A DNA stretch of 64,000 nt, from the NCBI GenBank assembly GCA_037176885.1, contig JAWWNJ010000212.1:186001-250000 (forward strand), read 5' to 3'. Position 1 is the stretch's first letter, and every line of letters starts with the position of its first letter. The notes under the pieces were generated by a model. The model saw only the letters and a list, made by a program, of their open reading frames with translations. It was not told the DNA's origin and did no database searches. Shown here one piece after another: positions 33,500 to 45,100 of the stretch. The DNA comes from Favolaschia claudopus. Its lineage: Eukaryota; Basidiomycota; Agaricomycetes; Agaricales; Mycenaceae. The translations under genes and the position numbers were made by a program.

Positions 33500-33980
33500 T
33501 GGAACGGATGTGAATATAGAGACACGCACTGCATATTGAAAACCAAAAGAATTTCCGCTACCAAGAACCAGAGGCCCAGGAGCCTCATCACAGACGCGAG
33601 CGCGAATTAGTTCCCGAGTGTTTTGTTTGGGTTTGCAAGCTTCGCAGCCGAGTTTACGAAAGCAACACTTAGAATGAGCTGGGACACGCACCGGACATAG
33701 CCGTTGACGTTATGTCAATGGCTGTCCAACGGTTCCCGAAGCTCCGCGGTCCGAACACGAATGATTCCTTTCGTTCTCAATCTATACTGCACCAAACAAC
33801 GCCGTTAAACAACATGTATTGTACTAGGACTCGGCGGCAGTGTTTCACGCACATTGATGCGCCGCTTTTTGAATTTCTTTCCACAAATAAGATTGTTGCG
33901 CGCTTCTCTCGTCACCTCTCGTCACTCAAGCGGCGACAATCAGCATGGGCCTCTCACGTCTTGTCTTTCGGAGATCTCGG
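33500..33980. other. Upstream Helitron flank
   Basis: A minus-strand frame at 33530-33690 (RKLGCEACKPKQNTRELIRA) may be a further 5' Helitron exon. The splice phase to 33480 is not resolved. Confidence 0.3.
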
Positions 33981-34390
33981 CGTGTCCCACAAGAAAATGT
34001 GGCCTTGGATTTCCATGGGACACGCGCAAATTGGCTGGGCGCCTCTCCCACAGCGTGTCCCAGGCAAAACTGGATCCCGGCCCGTCATGGGACACGCAGA
34101 GCAGGCCGCCGCCCAACTGCATCGGGCGTAAACGTGTGCCGCGTACTTACGATATTTCCGCGGGACTTCTTTGCTATTCCCTCCCGCCTCTACCGCTTGT
34201 GATGGCGCGTCAATGGGATCATTCAAATTACGCGAAATGTACGTAAAGTTTAATAACGCGTGTTCAATGGCCTTTAAGCATTCAAAAGCATTCGGTGCCC
34301 CGGGGCCGCCCCACCCCGAGCCCGCAAACAGCCAGCGTGTCCCGGGACACGCTGGCGCTGCCATTTCCCTTATTGGGCCGTGTCCCATAG
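33980..34390. repeat. Cluster of GTGTCCC motifs with a 26-bp palindrome
   Basis: GTGTCCC or GGGACAC occurs about eight times in both orientations (33981, 34017, 34056, 34088, 34337, 34344, 34379 and nearby). GCCAGCGTGTCCC with its exact complement forms a perfect palindrome at 34331-34356. No gene is seen here. Confidence 0.6.
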
Positions 34391-34760
34391 AAACTAAGCT
34401 TACTTAGTTTAACGAAGGAAAACTATTGTAGAGGTTTGCCGCAGATTTAAAGAGTCCCATTGTGGTGTCTTGGTCAAAAGAGTTCAGAGGAGGTCAAGGG
34501 TACGGAGTTAGTCAGAGGTCAGAAGTCATAATGAAGCTGGAGGTCAGAGCCGCAGAGAAAGGGAGCAGTGAGGAAGACTCAAGTGAGAGCTGGACGACGC
34601 GACGGACACGAAGGCATGTGGCAGTGTTGACTGTTTGTCCGAGCATTTGTCTCCAGACAAAAGTATAATAGACGAGGAGTTTTCCAACAAGGTAAGTAAT
34701 CCCTTGTCTCTTCGAGTTCTTTGTAACCATCGGCACATATTTATATTACTATTACTATAG

Positions 34761-34938
34761 TCTATCTCTCAGTGTACCAGCAAAGCGTGGTCCCGGCAGG
34801 CCCAAGGGCTCATGCAACAAAAAGCAACGCGTCCATAGTGAAGAATTGCCATCAGAACCGAAACCCCGCGGGCGCCCTCGAGGAAGTGGGCCAAAGCTGC
34901 CTCCGCCCACTTCTCTCTCTATTCGTCTCGGAAATGAG
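34761..34938 (+). CDS. Exon encoding two AT-hooks, partial gene
   Basis: Preceded by a 69-nt intron with a perfect GTAAGT donor (34692-34760) and followed by GTGAGT. The reading frame gives PAKRGPGRPKGSCNKKQ and SEPKPRGRPRGSGPK, two AT-hook cores (GRP flanked by basic residues) that bind the minor groove of AT-rich DNA. The other exons are not resolved: the frame upstream meets a stop, and the downstream splice is unclear. It lies just left of a minus-strand Helitron N-terminal remnant, like the gene fragment at 17033. A captured or companion gene of the Helitron is possible. Confidence 0.5.
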
Positions 34939-35281
34939 GTGAGTAATCTCATTTCAGATATCTCCTAGTTATTCCTTGGAAAACTGATTATAATGGCAAG
35001 ACACGCACCGTTCGTGGGATGCCTGCGGTCATTCGGTCGAAAAACCTGCCAGCAAACAATAACCCAAACCATCTCCATCACCCTCCGAGTCTCCATTCTC
35101 GTCATCCTCCTCGACCACTGGAAAGTGTCAGGGGAACTCCCTCTTTTGGCACTGCGCAGCCATCCATGACGCAGCCTGCAGGCCTCCTGCAGATCTGTCA
35201 AATTCCCCAAGCCATATGTCATCGTGGAGTAAGACGCGACTTGGTTAGGGATCATTGCCAATTGCTCCGAGCTTGTGGGAA

Positions 35282-36677
35282 CTAGTTAGTATATCGAGCT
35301 TGCGTTTCTTGGGGTTTGGCTCGGATGCGTCGCGAGGAGATGTCTGTTCTCCGAAAAACCCAGTAAATTTGGGGCGCGCAGGAGTACTGTTGTTGACTAT
35401 CCACAGCCTGCGCATCATTCCCAACGAAGAAACGATGCAGAGGCTCTGGCGGCTCTTCGAGTCGCTGCAACGCGACCTTGCCATGATTACAGCACATCCC
35501 GTACGGCGAACGGGAATTTCTCGGGGGGTGTAGGACTTGCTCAGCGACCCAATGGAGTGCTCCGCATGTGGGACAGCGGTCGTTCATGTAACAGAGATTA
35601 TGGCGAGATGGCGGATCCAGGTAATCTTTGCGCGCCGCTAAAAACAACTCATCGCAGGTAGTCCGACGATCATCTTCATAACGGTATGCAATCAGCGGAG
35701 GAAGTAATCTAAACATCATTTACACGTACTTGGCGGCCGTGCGGGACTCGCATTTTGATTGTATTGGCGTGTACGATTGCCTGTTCCTTCAGGCCGAGCT
35801 TGTGCAAGAATTAACGGCTTGAGACACCGACTATAAAGAGATAACTCACCATCAGCAGCGGAAGCACTCTGTTGTGTTGCAGGTGGGGTAGGGAGACCGT
35901 TGGATGGCCTGGAGAGCGAGACTTTTCGAGCCTCTTGAACTGAACAACAAAACTGACTTACTTGTGATACTCGAGAGTTGCGGACAGTCGGCGGAGGATC
36001 TGTAAAGCAGAAAAGTGTGTTAGAAGTAAATACCAATGAATATTGAATGAATTGCAGCGCACCAACATCCATTCTCGCAGCCTTCTCGGCACTTTCCCGC
36101 TCCCTTCTTGCTCTTTGGGCCAGGGATCTGTTGGAAGAGGCTTGCGGTGGAGGTGCCGGACGGTTTTCGCGAGCTGTTTGATGTCTTCTGCGTTGACCAA
36201 GAGATCGCGCACTAAGAGTGGCCGAATCTGGCGGGGCGGCATATTTTCATCATGCTGAGCGGGGACGCGTCTGCGGGGGGCTGCCTTCATTGCGCATAAG
36301 TCACGTTGTATGTGGCGTTGTAGTTGTTGATGCCTTCGCGGCGTTGTCGGAGGAGTTAATAAGTTCCTAGAAACGGTGAGTCTACAGCAGAGGCGGGGAG
36401 AATCGAGTGCACATCTTCTGTTAGGTTCGAATGAAGAGAGACGGTGAAAGGACTTAGAGGTCACACGGAAGGGTTGAAAAAACACGTTTATTGAAGGCGA
36501 GGCTACAGTGATACAGCTACATTGCGCGTGGGGTGTGTTGGAGCGTTGTGGAGCGGAGGTTGGAAGACGTGCGAGACAGTAGCGGAGTTGTGGTGAGCTG
36601 TTTGGCCGGAACGGATGACGTTGGTGGAGCCCTCGGGTGTTCCCGAAATCACTTGATTGACGCTTGTCCAGAGTCAA
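35282..36677 (-). pseudogene. Helitron N-terminal region with zinc cluster
   Basis: 35282-35719 (minus) contains HNLCYMNDRCPTCGALHW, then RSPYGMCCNHGKVALQRL and PEPLHRFFVGNDAQA, the cysteine-rich block at the N-terminus of agaricomycete Helitron proteins. Upstream frames (35958-36677) are basic and proline-rich. GT..AG introns probably separate them. After NDAQA the homology stops and the Rep and helicase parts do not follow, so this is a fragment. It may be the 5' piece of the Helitron at 31605-33480, split by later insertions, or of another copy. Confidence 0.65.
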
Positions 36678-37032
36678 CCCTCGATTGTAATATATCTACT
36701 ATTATATAGATGGGTGTCTCACCAGTCGCGACGGCGGAAACAATACGGGGATTGAGCATAAGCTGGGTGCCGAAGGTAGGACGAGCTGCTCTAGTCTGGG
36801 CCTTAACGAAGGCCCATGTCCCATGTCTGTGGACGGGCCGAAGAAATCAAGTTATTCAAGTTGCGAAAAAAGAGAAAAAAGGGAGAAAAAGAGGGAGAAT
36901 CTCAAATTCAAGTTTGTCTTTGCCCCCAGCTTCTCGAAGCCTCATACGCTCTCGAACGTACGCTACAGCTAGAATTCATCTTGATTCCCATGTCCCAATC
37001 CGGCCGCGGTTTGAATTCAAGAGTGCGGCATG

Positions 37033-37074
37033 TCCTTAGTCCATTCTGGGGACATTCCCCGAATGGACTAAGGA
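37033..37074. repeat. Perfect 14-bp-stem hairpin
   Basis: TCCTTAGTCCATTC pairs exactly with GAATGGACTAAGGA. The 14-nt interval can pair partly (GGGGA with TCCCC). It resembles a terminator or MITE core; no gene end adjoins it. Confidence 0.7.
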
Positions 37075-38312
37075 TCTGGCCAATGTAGTTCAAGATATTT
37101 TCGTTTAGGTTGCCGCAACCGGCGTTGGCAACGCAACAACAACCGGAACGTCCTCCGAGTCGTCCCGGACTCATCCTCTCCCGCTTCCCTCTGCCTCTCT
37201 CTCTGCCTTGTCTCTATTGGCTTCAATCTCCGAGTCGTTACAAAACCCAACGCAGTCCAATTATTCTATACTTTTTCTCATCCAAACCCGGTCATCTGGG
37301 CGCGCGTCGCGCGCCAGCACTTTCTGTACCCAGTGCAACTCAGTGTCTGCTTCATCCATTCGACTTCAAATGTCAATGTTTTGACAGGTTCTTTTTCCAA
37401 CCTTGCTTTCTTTTTTAAGTACCTCGACTCGGAGAGCCATCACCAATCGCACTTCTACTCTGCTGCCTTGGATATATTTCAGCTTTCTACTTCAAACAAA
37501 AGCCCCGGCAAATTAGTAGAAAGCAGCGTTGTAAAGCATTTGAATGTCCTGGTGAGCATTGTTGATAATTCTTGATTCTGTATTTTACTTTCAGTTGCGA
37601 GACAGAGACGAAGCGCACAGCGAAGGTGTGAGGGTGCGTGTCACCGCATACATGGTGCCCACTCAATAACACATTCGCCAGCCGTGGCTGCCCAGCATGC
37701 GCTGAAGCATATTGACCAGAATAACCGCATACACACCTTTACACGAGTCCGTGTCTTGAGGTTGATGTGCGGTTACTTTTTTCAATGTGTGTTCTGTCCT
37801 TGCGTTTGGATGCTGTTTTTCAGTCCCTTCCTTCCCGCATACACGTTGTTGTCGACATTGTCGAGCGCCGCCATCTCCTTTCCGTCAATTGCCTCGCACA
37901 CTTGTGTTTTCGATTGCATACTGTGATGGAAATCATCAATATTTCGGAAGATCCCGGGTAAACGGTCAGCCGACCTACTATGATGTCAATGCGCAAAAGT
38001 TCTTTTACTTTGTAGCATTGCATCATCCGTCAAGCCTCCAGCACTCGGATGGAACACTCCCTCACTCCCCAGAACTATCTGGAATATTAATGACTCAACG
38101 ACGAGTCATTATCGCAACCGATCGGGGATCTCGGACAATGACTTCAGTAGATATAAACCTCGTAGGTACCGCATTTGTATTCTTTACCTCTTAATTCACT
38201 ACTCTCATCGCACCACTTCGTGTGATTCCAGATCGATTAGAAGCATATCTCAGCTTATCGACGGCTCTCCTTACAAGTAACGCTGCGGCTTACTTATTGG
38301 TGAGTACAGCAA
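37075..38312. other. No gene recognised
   Basis: Short frames only. The stretch just left of Ty3 element 1 should hold its 5' LTR, but I found no matching copy downstream of pol. Confidence 0.4.
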
Positions 38313-38360
38313 TCTTAAGAATACGGAGACGTTTCCCGTGCTCACGTCCTACGAAGATTT
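38313..38360. repeat. 48-bp segment identical to 17462-17509
   Basis: Same 48 bases as at the broken Helitron edge. Here it is followed by CTCTCGTAGTTCGGTTGC and a TATA-like TTTTATATAG, so it could be the LTR region of Ty3-1. Confidence 0.7.
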
Positions 38361-38591
38361 ACTCTCGTAGTTCGGTTGCTTAAGGTAGACTGGCATCTGC
38401 TCTGGTTGTTTTATATAGGAATTAAACATACCTCTACTCTATTCAACGACACACTCAAACGCGTGATTATCTAAGAATATCCCGCATCGCACTGCGCGCA
38501 AACGGTTTCGCTAACACTGGTGGACACATTGGGAAATTCCTTGCTTAAACAGTTGAGTACTTAACCTGTCTACTCTTTTCCTTTATCAGCC

Positions 38592-41079
38592 ATGTCTCCG
38601 ACTACTACTACTCCTCAACATGATGACTCGGCTGCTCAGAGTTATCGCCCTCGCACTTCGACTCCTCCACATGATCGCTCTGCTGATCAAACTGCCCCCG
38701 ACTTTGACTCCTTCACTGTATTTGATGATACTCCACTTGACGACTACGACGGACCGGTAGCTGATAGTTTGATCAACACCGAAGTTGAAGTTCTCGAGAC
38801 AGTGATCAAGGTTCCAACTTTGCGTCCGCTTGCCAAGATTGGAGGTAACGCTCAAATTCTTGCTCGACGGAATGAAGCACTTGCAAAAGGTGCTTCTGGT
38901 ACTGACAAAGATTATCTCTTGTCTGCTACCAAGGCCTCGCGAAAGTTGTTTGAAAAGGTCTTCCCGGATGCGCTAGCAAAACTCGACACCCTGCTTATGG
39001 AGGTCGAGAGAGTTGAACTCTCAACTACAGAGACTGCTTATCGAGTCAAGAAACGAGATTATCGGCTCTTTCTTCGCATCCTGCACAGACTCCGCTCTCA
39101 GGCGAATGATACATTCCTTATATGATACATTCCTTATTGAAGGTAAAACACCTCCGCCTTTGCCTACTTGGGGTGACAGCGATGATATTGAAAGCGTTTA
39201 CAGAAAGAATGACTTCGAAATTCTTGGAGTTTGCTTTCGCGTCGAGGTTGAAAATTACCTGTCACTTCCCAATAGGTACTATGACTTCCAAAGCCAACGT
39301 CCAAAGGAACGACATACTGATCTGGACGATGAGGCTGACGAGTTCATGAGAGCGAGAACGCACAGTATGGATCCGCCTGAGGATTCGCGCTTTGAATATC
39401 CAGAGTACCGTGACATTTCAAAGGTCAGTCAATCCACGGTCTATCCGCTCCACAATGCTTCAAGCATCCGTTTTGGTCCAAACGTGCCAAACAATGGCTT
39501 ACCTCGTAATAATCAGCGGCTCGGGGAGGTATTGAATCCAATTGGTTCGATTTATCAACCACAGAGAGATCGTAGACCACGAGAAGCTCCGAACTGGCCA
39601 GAAGAGACAGGAGCGTGAGCAGATGAGAAGATCCACTCCTCAAGGACAAAATAGGGAGCGGGACTTACCACCTCATTTTCCGCAAGGAAATAGTGGCGGT
39701 CGGAATTCTCGACCTCAGTCTCCTCCCAAGCGTAGTGGCGCTCCTCCTAATGGTGATCCCGGAGACGACGACGATGATAGCGACGATGAACGTGGATACC
39801 CGCGTAATTGTCGCTCAGTACCGTTCCGTGGACCAATCAATCGAGGGGTACCTGCAGTTAGAAGACCACCTGGCATTTCTGAGGCTACAAATGAGGCGCG
39901 TTTCGATTTGAAACTCAAATATGATACAGTACCTAAGTGGGACGGCAACGTTGACACCATTATCCGGTGGTTTTTGAAGATCAACGACCTTGCGAGAGAA
40001 TCCGAGACGATCTATCAGCAGCTGGGACGTGTAGTCCCTAAGCGGCTGTAAGGCGCAGCGGAATCCTGGTATTGGTCATTAGAGACTTTGCGGAAGCCAC
40101 CGGTGGCTATTTGTGGCTCTTCGTGTTCAATAGTTTTTTGAGCCTCCCGCTCGAGTTAGCCACCCTAGCATCCCGTGAATAGGTAGTACAAATAGTGGCT
40201 AATCCACCCAGAGGCTGTCATCCGGTCCCGAGAAAAATTAGCCACCAATAGCCACCAGTGGCTACCGCAAAGTCTCTATTGCCGGCAAAGTACCGTTCAG
40301 AAATTGAGAAAAATTGGGACACCTTGCGTAGCGCATTCGCGACCTACTACCTGAATCGTAAATGGTTAGACGGGCAGCGCGGACGAGCGAATAGGGCGAC
40401 CTACAGGGACGCTGGCCATACGCGCGAGACCCCGAGTGAATACTTCATTCGCAAAACCGAGCTCCTTAATAATGTTTATACTATGGATGATTCAGAGATC
40501 ATTTTAGAGGTTATGGATGGCGCACCGTCAACATGGAATACCATCTTAACCACTCAAATGTATCGGGATCTGGTTGAATTCCAGGCCGCAATTCGTTACA
40601 ACGAGGATGCTTTAATGAAGCTCGACCGCCAGGAGAAGGAATATTCGTACCGAGACCGTGAGCGGAATCGGGACTTCCAGAGGGATCGCCCTCGTAATGC
40701 ACACGTTAACCTAGTAGGATGGTCAGCAAATTTGGGGCCGCCAAAATTTCCTAAGGATGATCGTAATGTCTCGAAGAGGGCTACCCCTGATACAAAAAGG
40801 GCGAGACCTTGTCGGCATTGTGGAAGTGGGAAACACTGGGATAACGAATGTAAACATTCCTTCCGAGGTAATAAAGCGGCACGTACCGACCTAGCCACTT
40901 CGACGAGTGAGGATCATGAAGCTCAAAGTGACTACGATGAACTGTATTACGGATTGGACAGTGAACCAGATAGTGAGGACGAACAGAAGCAGGATTTTGA
41001 GTTGCCCTCCAGGAGTGCTGAATCCGAAGAGATTGATTCAGGCCTGGGGGGGGGGAAACTGTGTCTAATGACGCTATAA
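38592..41079 (+). pseudogene. Ty3-1 gag, broken
   Basis: Starts MSPTTTTPQHDDS. The frame is broken by a 16-bp tandem duplication (39106-39137), a frame change near 39610, a TAA at 40049-40051, and the MITE at 40081-40277. The C-terminal part has the CA-like ESWYWSL|PAKYRSEIEKNWDTL block and a zinc knuckle CRHCGSGKHWDNEC (CX2CX4HX4C) near 40810, then an acidic tail. A run of ten G (41046-41055) lies at the join to the protease frame. Intact gag would form the particle and bind RNA. Confidence 0.85.
40081..40277. mobile_element. MITE in gag, 3-bp duplication (197 bp)
   Basis: Termini AGAGACTTTGCGG..CCGCAAAGTCTCT, flanked by ATT (40078-40080, 40278-40280). The TIRs continue with GTAGCCACTGGTGGCTATT-like bases. 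A 3-bp duplication fits PIF/Harbinger, although ATT is not its usual TWA target. Removing it rejoins WYWSL to PAKYR in gag. Confidence 0.8.
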
Positions 41080-42137
41080 TTAACTCGGAAGAAACGGCTC
41101 TGGATACTCAGGCTCACCCTGATTCCAATTCTTCGGATTCTGGTTCAGTTCAACATGTTTCAACTTCTTGTGCGTCATTTCAGGCGAAACATGCGCTGAA
41201 TAGACGAACTCGTCGTCGATTAGCTCGAGATATCAAGGCAGTTAATTACCGAGTCATTACCTCACCAATCGGCAAGTCCGAAAAATCGATCGTTGAACTT
41301 CGGAAGTACATGGCAAGACCTCCAGGAAGTTCGTTTCTTGGGGCCTTACCAACCGAAGCAACGGCTACTGTTGGTGGTTTGAATATTGATCCTGTCAAGG
41401 TTATCATTGATTCGGGTTCGGACATTACTCTGATTTCACAAAAAGCTCTTGACGCACTCACCTATCCTCCGAAGGTCAAGGCAGGACATCCAATCAACTT
41501 GATCCAGGTAACCGGTAAATCCTCGTTGTCCGGATATGTTATCCTTGACTTGTACTTCCATACAGACGAGGCTCCAGTAAAGGTGAATGTTGAGGCTTAT
41601 GTGGTGAAAGGAATGACAACCCCTTTCATTTTGGGTAATGATTTCACGGATCAATATTCAATTTCGATAATTCGAGAAGACGGTGACACGTACCTTCGCT
41701 TCGGAGACTCAGGACGACAGCTTAGAGTCGAAACATCAATTTCGAGTCTGATTGTTGACGATGAGGGTCATGCTTTCAAAGTTAAGGTTCGGACTGGAAT
41801 TGATCAGCACGGCATAAAAGCAAAAGTCCATCGTCGAAATCAGAAATTGAAGCGAAGAGTGCGAGCCAGGCAGTCGAAATCTGAAGTCTGGGCAGCAGAA
41901 CGAATCATCTTGCCTCCGGAAACCAGTGTCGCAGTCGCTGTAGAGGCCTATTTCCCGCGAGGACAAGATACAGTCTTTGTAGAGCGCCAACTCGAAGCTC
42001 ACGGAAATGCCGATGAAATATCAGGCTCTCCAGACTCGCTGATTTCCCGAGACAACCCGAAACTTCATGTCGCCAATTTCTCGAGCAAACCAGTCGTAAT
42101 TTCGAAGGGAGAGGTACTTGGTTATTCCAGAAGATGA
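41061..42137 (+). CDS. Ty3-1 aspartic protease region
   Basis: The frame contains VKVIIDSGSDITLISQKAL (DSG catalytic triad, at about residue 116) and TPFILGNDFTDQYSI (the ILG of the second half), so it is a retropepsin that would cut the polyprotein. It overlaps the gag frame at the G10 run, which suggests either a programmed or a mutational frame change there. The frame ends in TGA at 42135-42137, overlapping the ATG of pol by the sequence ATGA. Confidence 0.85.
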   Translation: MSNDAIINSEETALDTQAHPDSNSSDSGSVQHVSTSCASFQAKHALNRRTRRRLARDIKAVNYRVITSPIGKSEKSIVELRKYMARPPGSSFLGALPTEATATVGGLNIDPVKVIIDSGSDITLISQKALDALTYPPKVKAGHPINLIQVTGKSSLSGYVILDLYFHTDEAPVKVNVEAYVVKGMTTPFILGNDFTDQYSISIIREDGDTYLRFGDSGRQLRVETSISSLIVDDEGHAFKVKVRTGIDQHGIKAKVHRRNQKLKRRVRARQSKSEVWAAERIILPPETSVAVAVEAYFPRGQDTVFVERQLEAHGNADEISGSPDSLISRDNPKLHVANFSSKPVVISKGEVLGYSRR

Positions 42138-45100
42138 GCAAATATTCCAAAGAGCAACAAGTCCAAATTACAGCTGTTTGCAAAGCTAATGGCACTTTCG
42201 ATGATTTTATAAATAAAGAACAATTTGAACACCCGAACTTACTTCTCCTGTTTCACACTCAATTCTTGCTCAATTCACACGTTTGTAGGCTCGTTTTGAA
42301 GCGAATCAACGGGGGCTTTCATCCCATATCAAAGTTGCCCTCTAACTCCAAAATTTCGCGATCCTTGATTTCAACTTATCGGCGTTGATATGAAGACTGA
42401 AACTGACACAACTTACTCATTTCTTGTCAGAATCACTTCAACCTGAATGATTATGGAAGCCAGAACATAGACAACGAGTCTTGCATTTTCAAAATGCAAG
42501 GCAAGGACCAATCGCCTTCCTAAAAATGAAATTACATACCATAGCATCATTCTCAGTGCCGAGCTGTTTGATTCATGTTTTCCAAAAGGTGAGATTGCAG
42601 ACTAATTCTGACCTCAAATCTGATTATATAATCCCTTTATAGCACCAGAATATGTTCAAAACTGAGTGAGAACGAAGCGAACCACTTTCCAGTCGAGCTG
42701 TGTATACTCGGCATCATGCGATCAAGCTACGGCAAGTGCGGCTGGCCTACTGCCAAGGGTGTGGAGGCGCCGCCTGATGGCTTCAAAACAAGCAATCAAC
42801 TGAGTGGATTGGACGAGAATTGAGGGAGATATAAGCACTTCAAGACAGTATGTTTCAAATGCTTTTCTTTACATCAAAAAAACAAGAAGTGCCATTAACT
42901 TTGCAAACAGCTGTAATGCTCATGCTTCATTTGTGAAGAATTTGGTGGCACAGAAGCTAGCGACGGATGAAAAGCAAACAAGTAGTCGAAGAACAGCAGC
43001 AGCTGATGACGGCATTGACAACCGGGATAAATCAATCCGAGATCCGGAATCATTTGCTTCCGTTGATCGGGGATCACAAACTCCGCTGTCAAGCAATAAC
43101 CACCATTTTCATCCCTCACACATTTCCGTACCTCGTGAGGCTCTTGACCCCGAATGTCCCTTTTGTCGACCCGGTAAGCACTCCAAACCAAGCAACACCG
43201 ACTCTCGGAGTGCAAGATCTGTCACCAACATCTCCTCAAAGGCTCATCGTAACGCATCCGAGCCCGACGATCCATTGGCTGAAGAACCTCTTGAAGGTGG
43301 GCCGAAAACTGCTGAAGCCCCAGAACCTTCAATTCCAAAATCTCAACTACTTGAAGCCGTAGACATCTCCTCAGATATCAGCCTCGAACAGCGGAAAATC
43401 ATCGAAGATGTTCTTCTTCGCAACGAAACGGCTTTCGGTTTGGATGGTAGGCTCGGAAACTATGAAGTTCAAGTAGAGATACCTATGAAGCCAGACTGGG
43501 AACCAGTCTCGCTTCCACCTTTCCCCGTCTCACCGGCTAATCGTGAAGTTATTGACAAACAGATGGATTCATGGATCCAACTTGGCGTCATTGAACCTTC
43601 AAGAAGCCCGTGGGCCGCACCTCTTTTCATCGTCTATCGAAATGGTAAGCCGCGAATGGTCATTGATCTACGGAAGCTCAACGAGATGGTTGTAGCCGAT
43701 GAATTTCCCTTACCTCGTCAAGACGATATTCTCCAAGCTCTTTCCGGCTCGCAGTGGCTAAGTACATTAGACGCTCTTGCCGGCTTCACCCAACTCACTA
43801 TGTCACCATCCTCAGCGGAAAAACTCGCATTTCGTACCCATCGCGGTCTCTGGCAATTTCGTCGAATGCCGTTTGGCTACCGAAATGGTCCGAGTGTGTT
43901 TCAACGAGTCATGCAGAATGTATTAGCGCCATTCCTCTGGATTTTCGCGTTAGTATATATTGATGATATCGTTGTTTTCTCACTAACGTTTGAAGAACAT
44001 GTTCAACACCTCGACCAAGTGTTTTCCGCCATCGCTAGCGCCAACCTGACGCTTTCACCAGGCAAGTGTCACTTAGCCTACCAATCTCTACTTCTTCTTG
44101 GTCAGAAGGTCTCGCGTTTAGGACTTTCCACTCACAAGGAGAAGGTAGATGCTATCTTACAGCTCGACGAACCTTCAAACGTTCACGAACTCCAACAATT
44201 CCTCGGAATGATGGTATATTTCTCTTCCTATATTCCATTTTACGCTTGGATTGCACGTCCATTCTTTCGACTCCTTCAGAAAGGTGTCAAATGGGAGTGG
44301 ACGAGTTTAGAATCTGAAGCATTTGACTTGTGCAAACAAGTCTTAACCAACTCTCCTGTTCGAGGCTGTGCTATGCGCGGTAAACCCTATCGCGTGTATT
44401 CTGACGCTTGCGACTTTGGACTCGCAGCTATTCTCCAACAAGTTCAACCAATTAACATTCGAGATCTACGCGGTACCCGCATATACGACCGCCTCGAACG
44501 TGCTTTCAGAAATGGTGAGTCTGTACCTGTTCTTGTGACCGCGGAGAAAGGCATTGATGATATTCCTACACCTGGACCTTGGGCCGAGAACTTCGAGGAC
44601 ACCACCGTTCACATCGAGCGAGTAATTTGCTATTGGTCTCGGGTTCTCAAGTCAGCCGAACGCAATTACTCACCGACCGAACGCGAAGCTCTGGCCCTCA
44701 AGGAAGGTTTGATTAAATTTCAACCGTTTCTAGAAGGTGAGAGTGTCGCTGCTATCACAGATCACGCCGCTCTGACTTGGAGCCGTACATTTCAAAATGT
44801 GAATCGCAGATTGCTTACATGGGGAACCGTGTTTTCCGCTTATCCGGATTTGAAAATTGTACACCGTGCGGGTCGTGTCCACTCTAACGTGGATCCTATC
44901 TCCAGGCTTCGACGCCGCGTCCCTATCTACGACAGCCCGGCTACCGATAATATTCCTTTTGTTGAACTGGGCAGCGACGACCCTCTGAAAAACATGTACG
45001 ATGAGTTGGGCCCCCTGTTCGAAGAAAAACTTCTCACTGTCGCCACAAGATTCGCCCGGACTCTCGAAGATCATCCCGAAAAGGATGTGCTTCACCATGA

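Noticed and set aside
35958..36677. Independent 239-codon gene
   Set aside because: The frame has low-complexity basic stretches and lies upstream of the Helitron zinc block on the same strand, so it is better read as part of that remnant.
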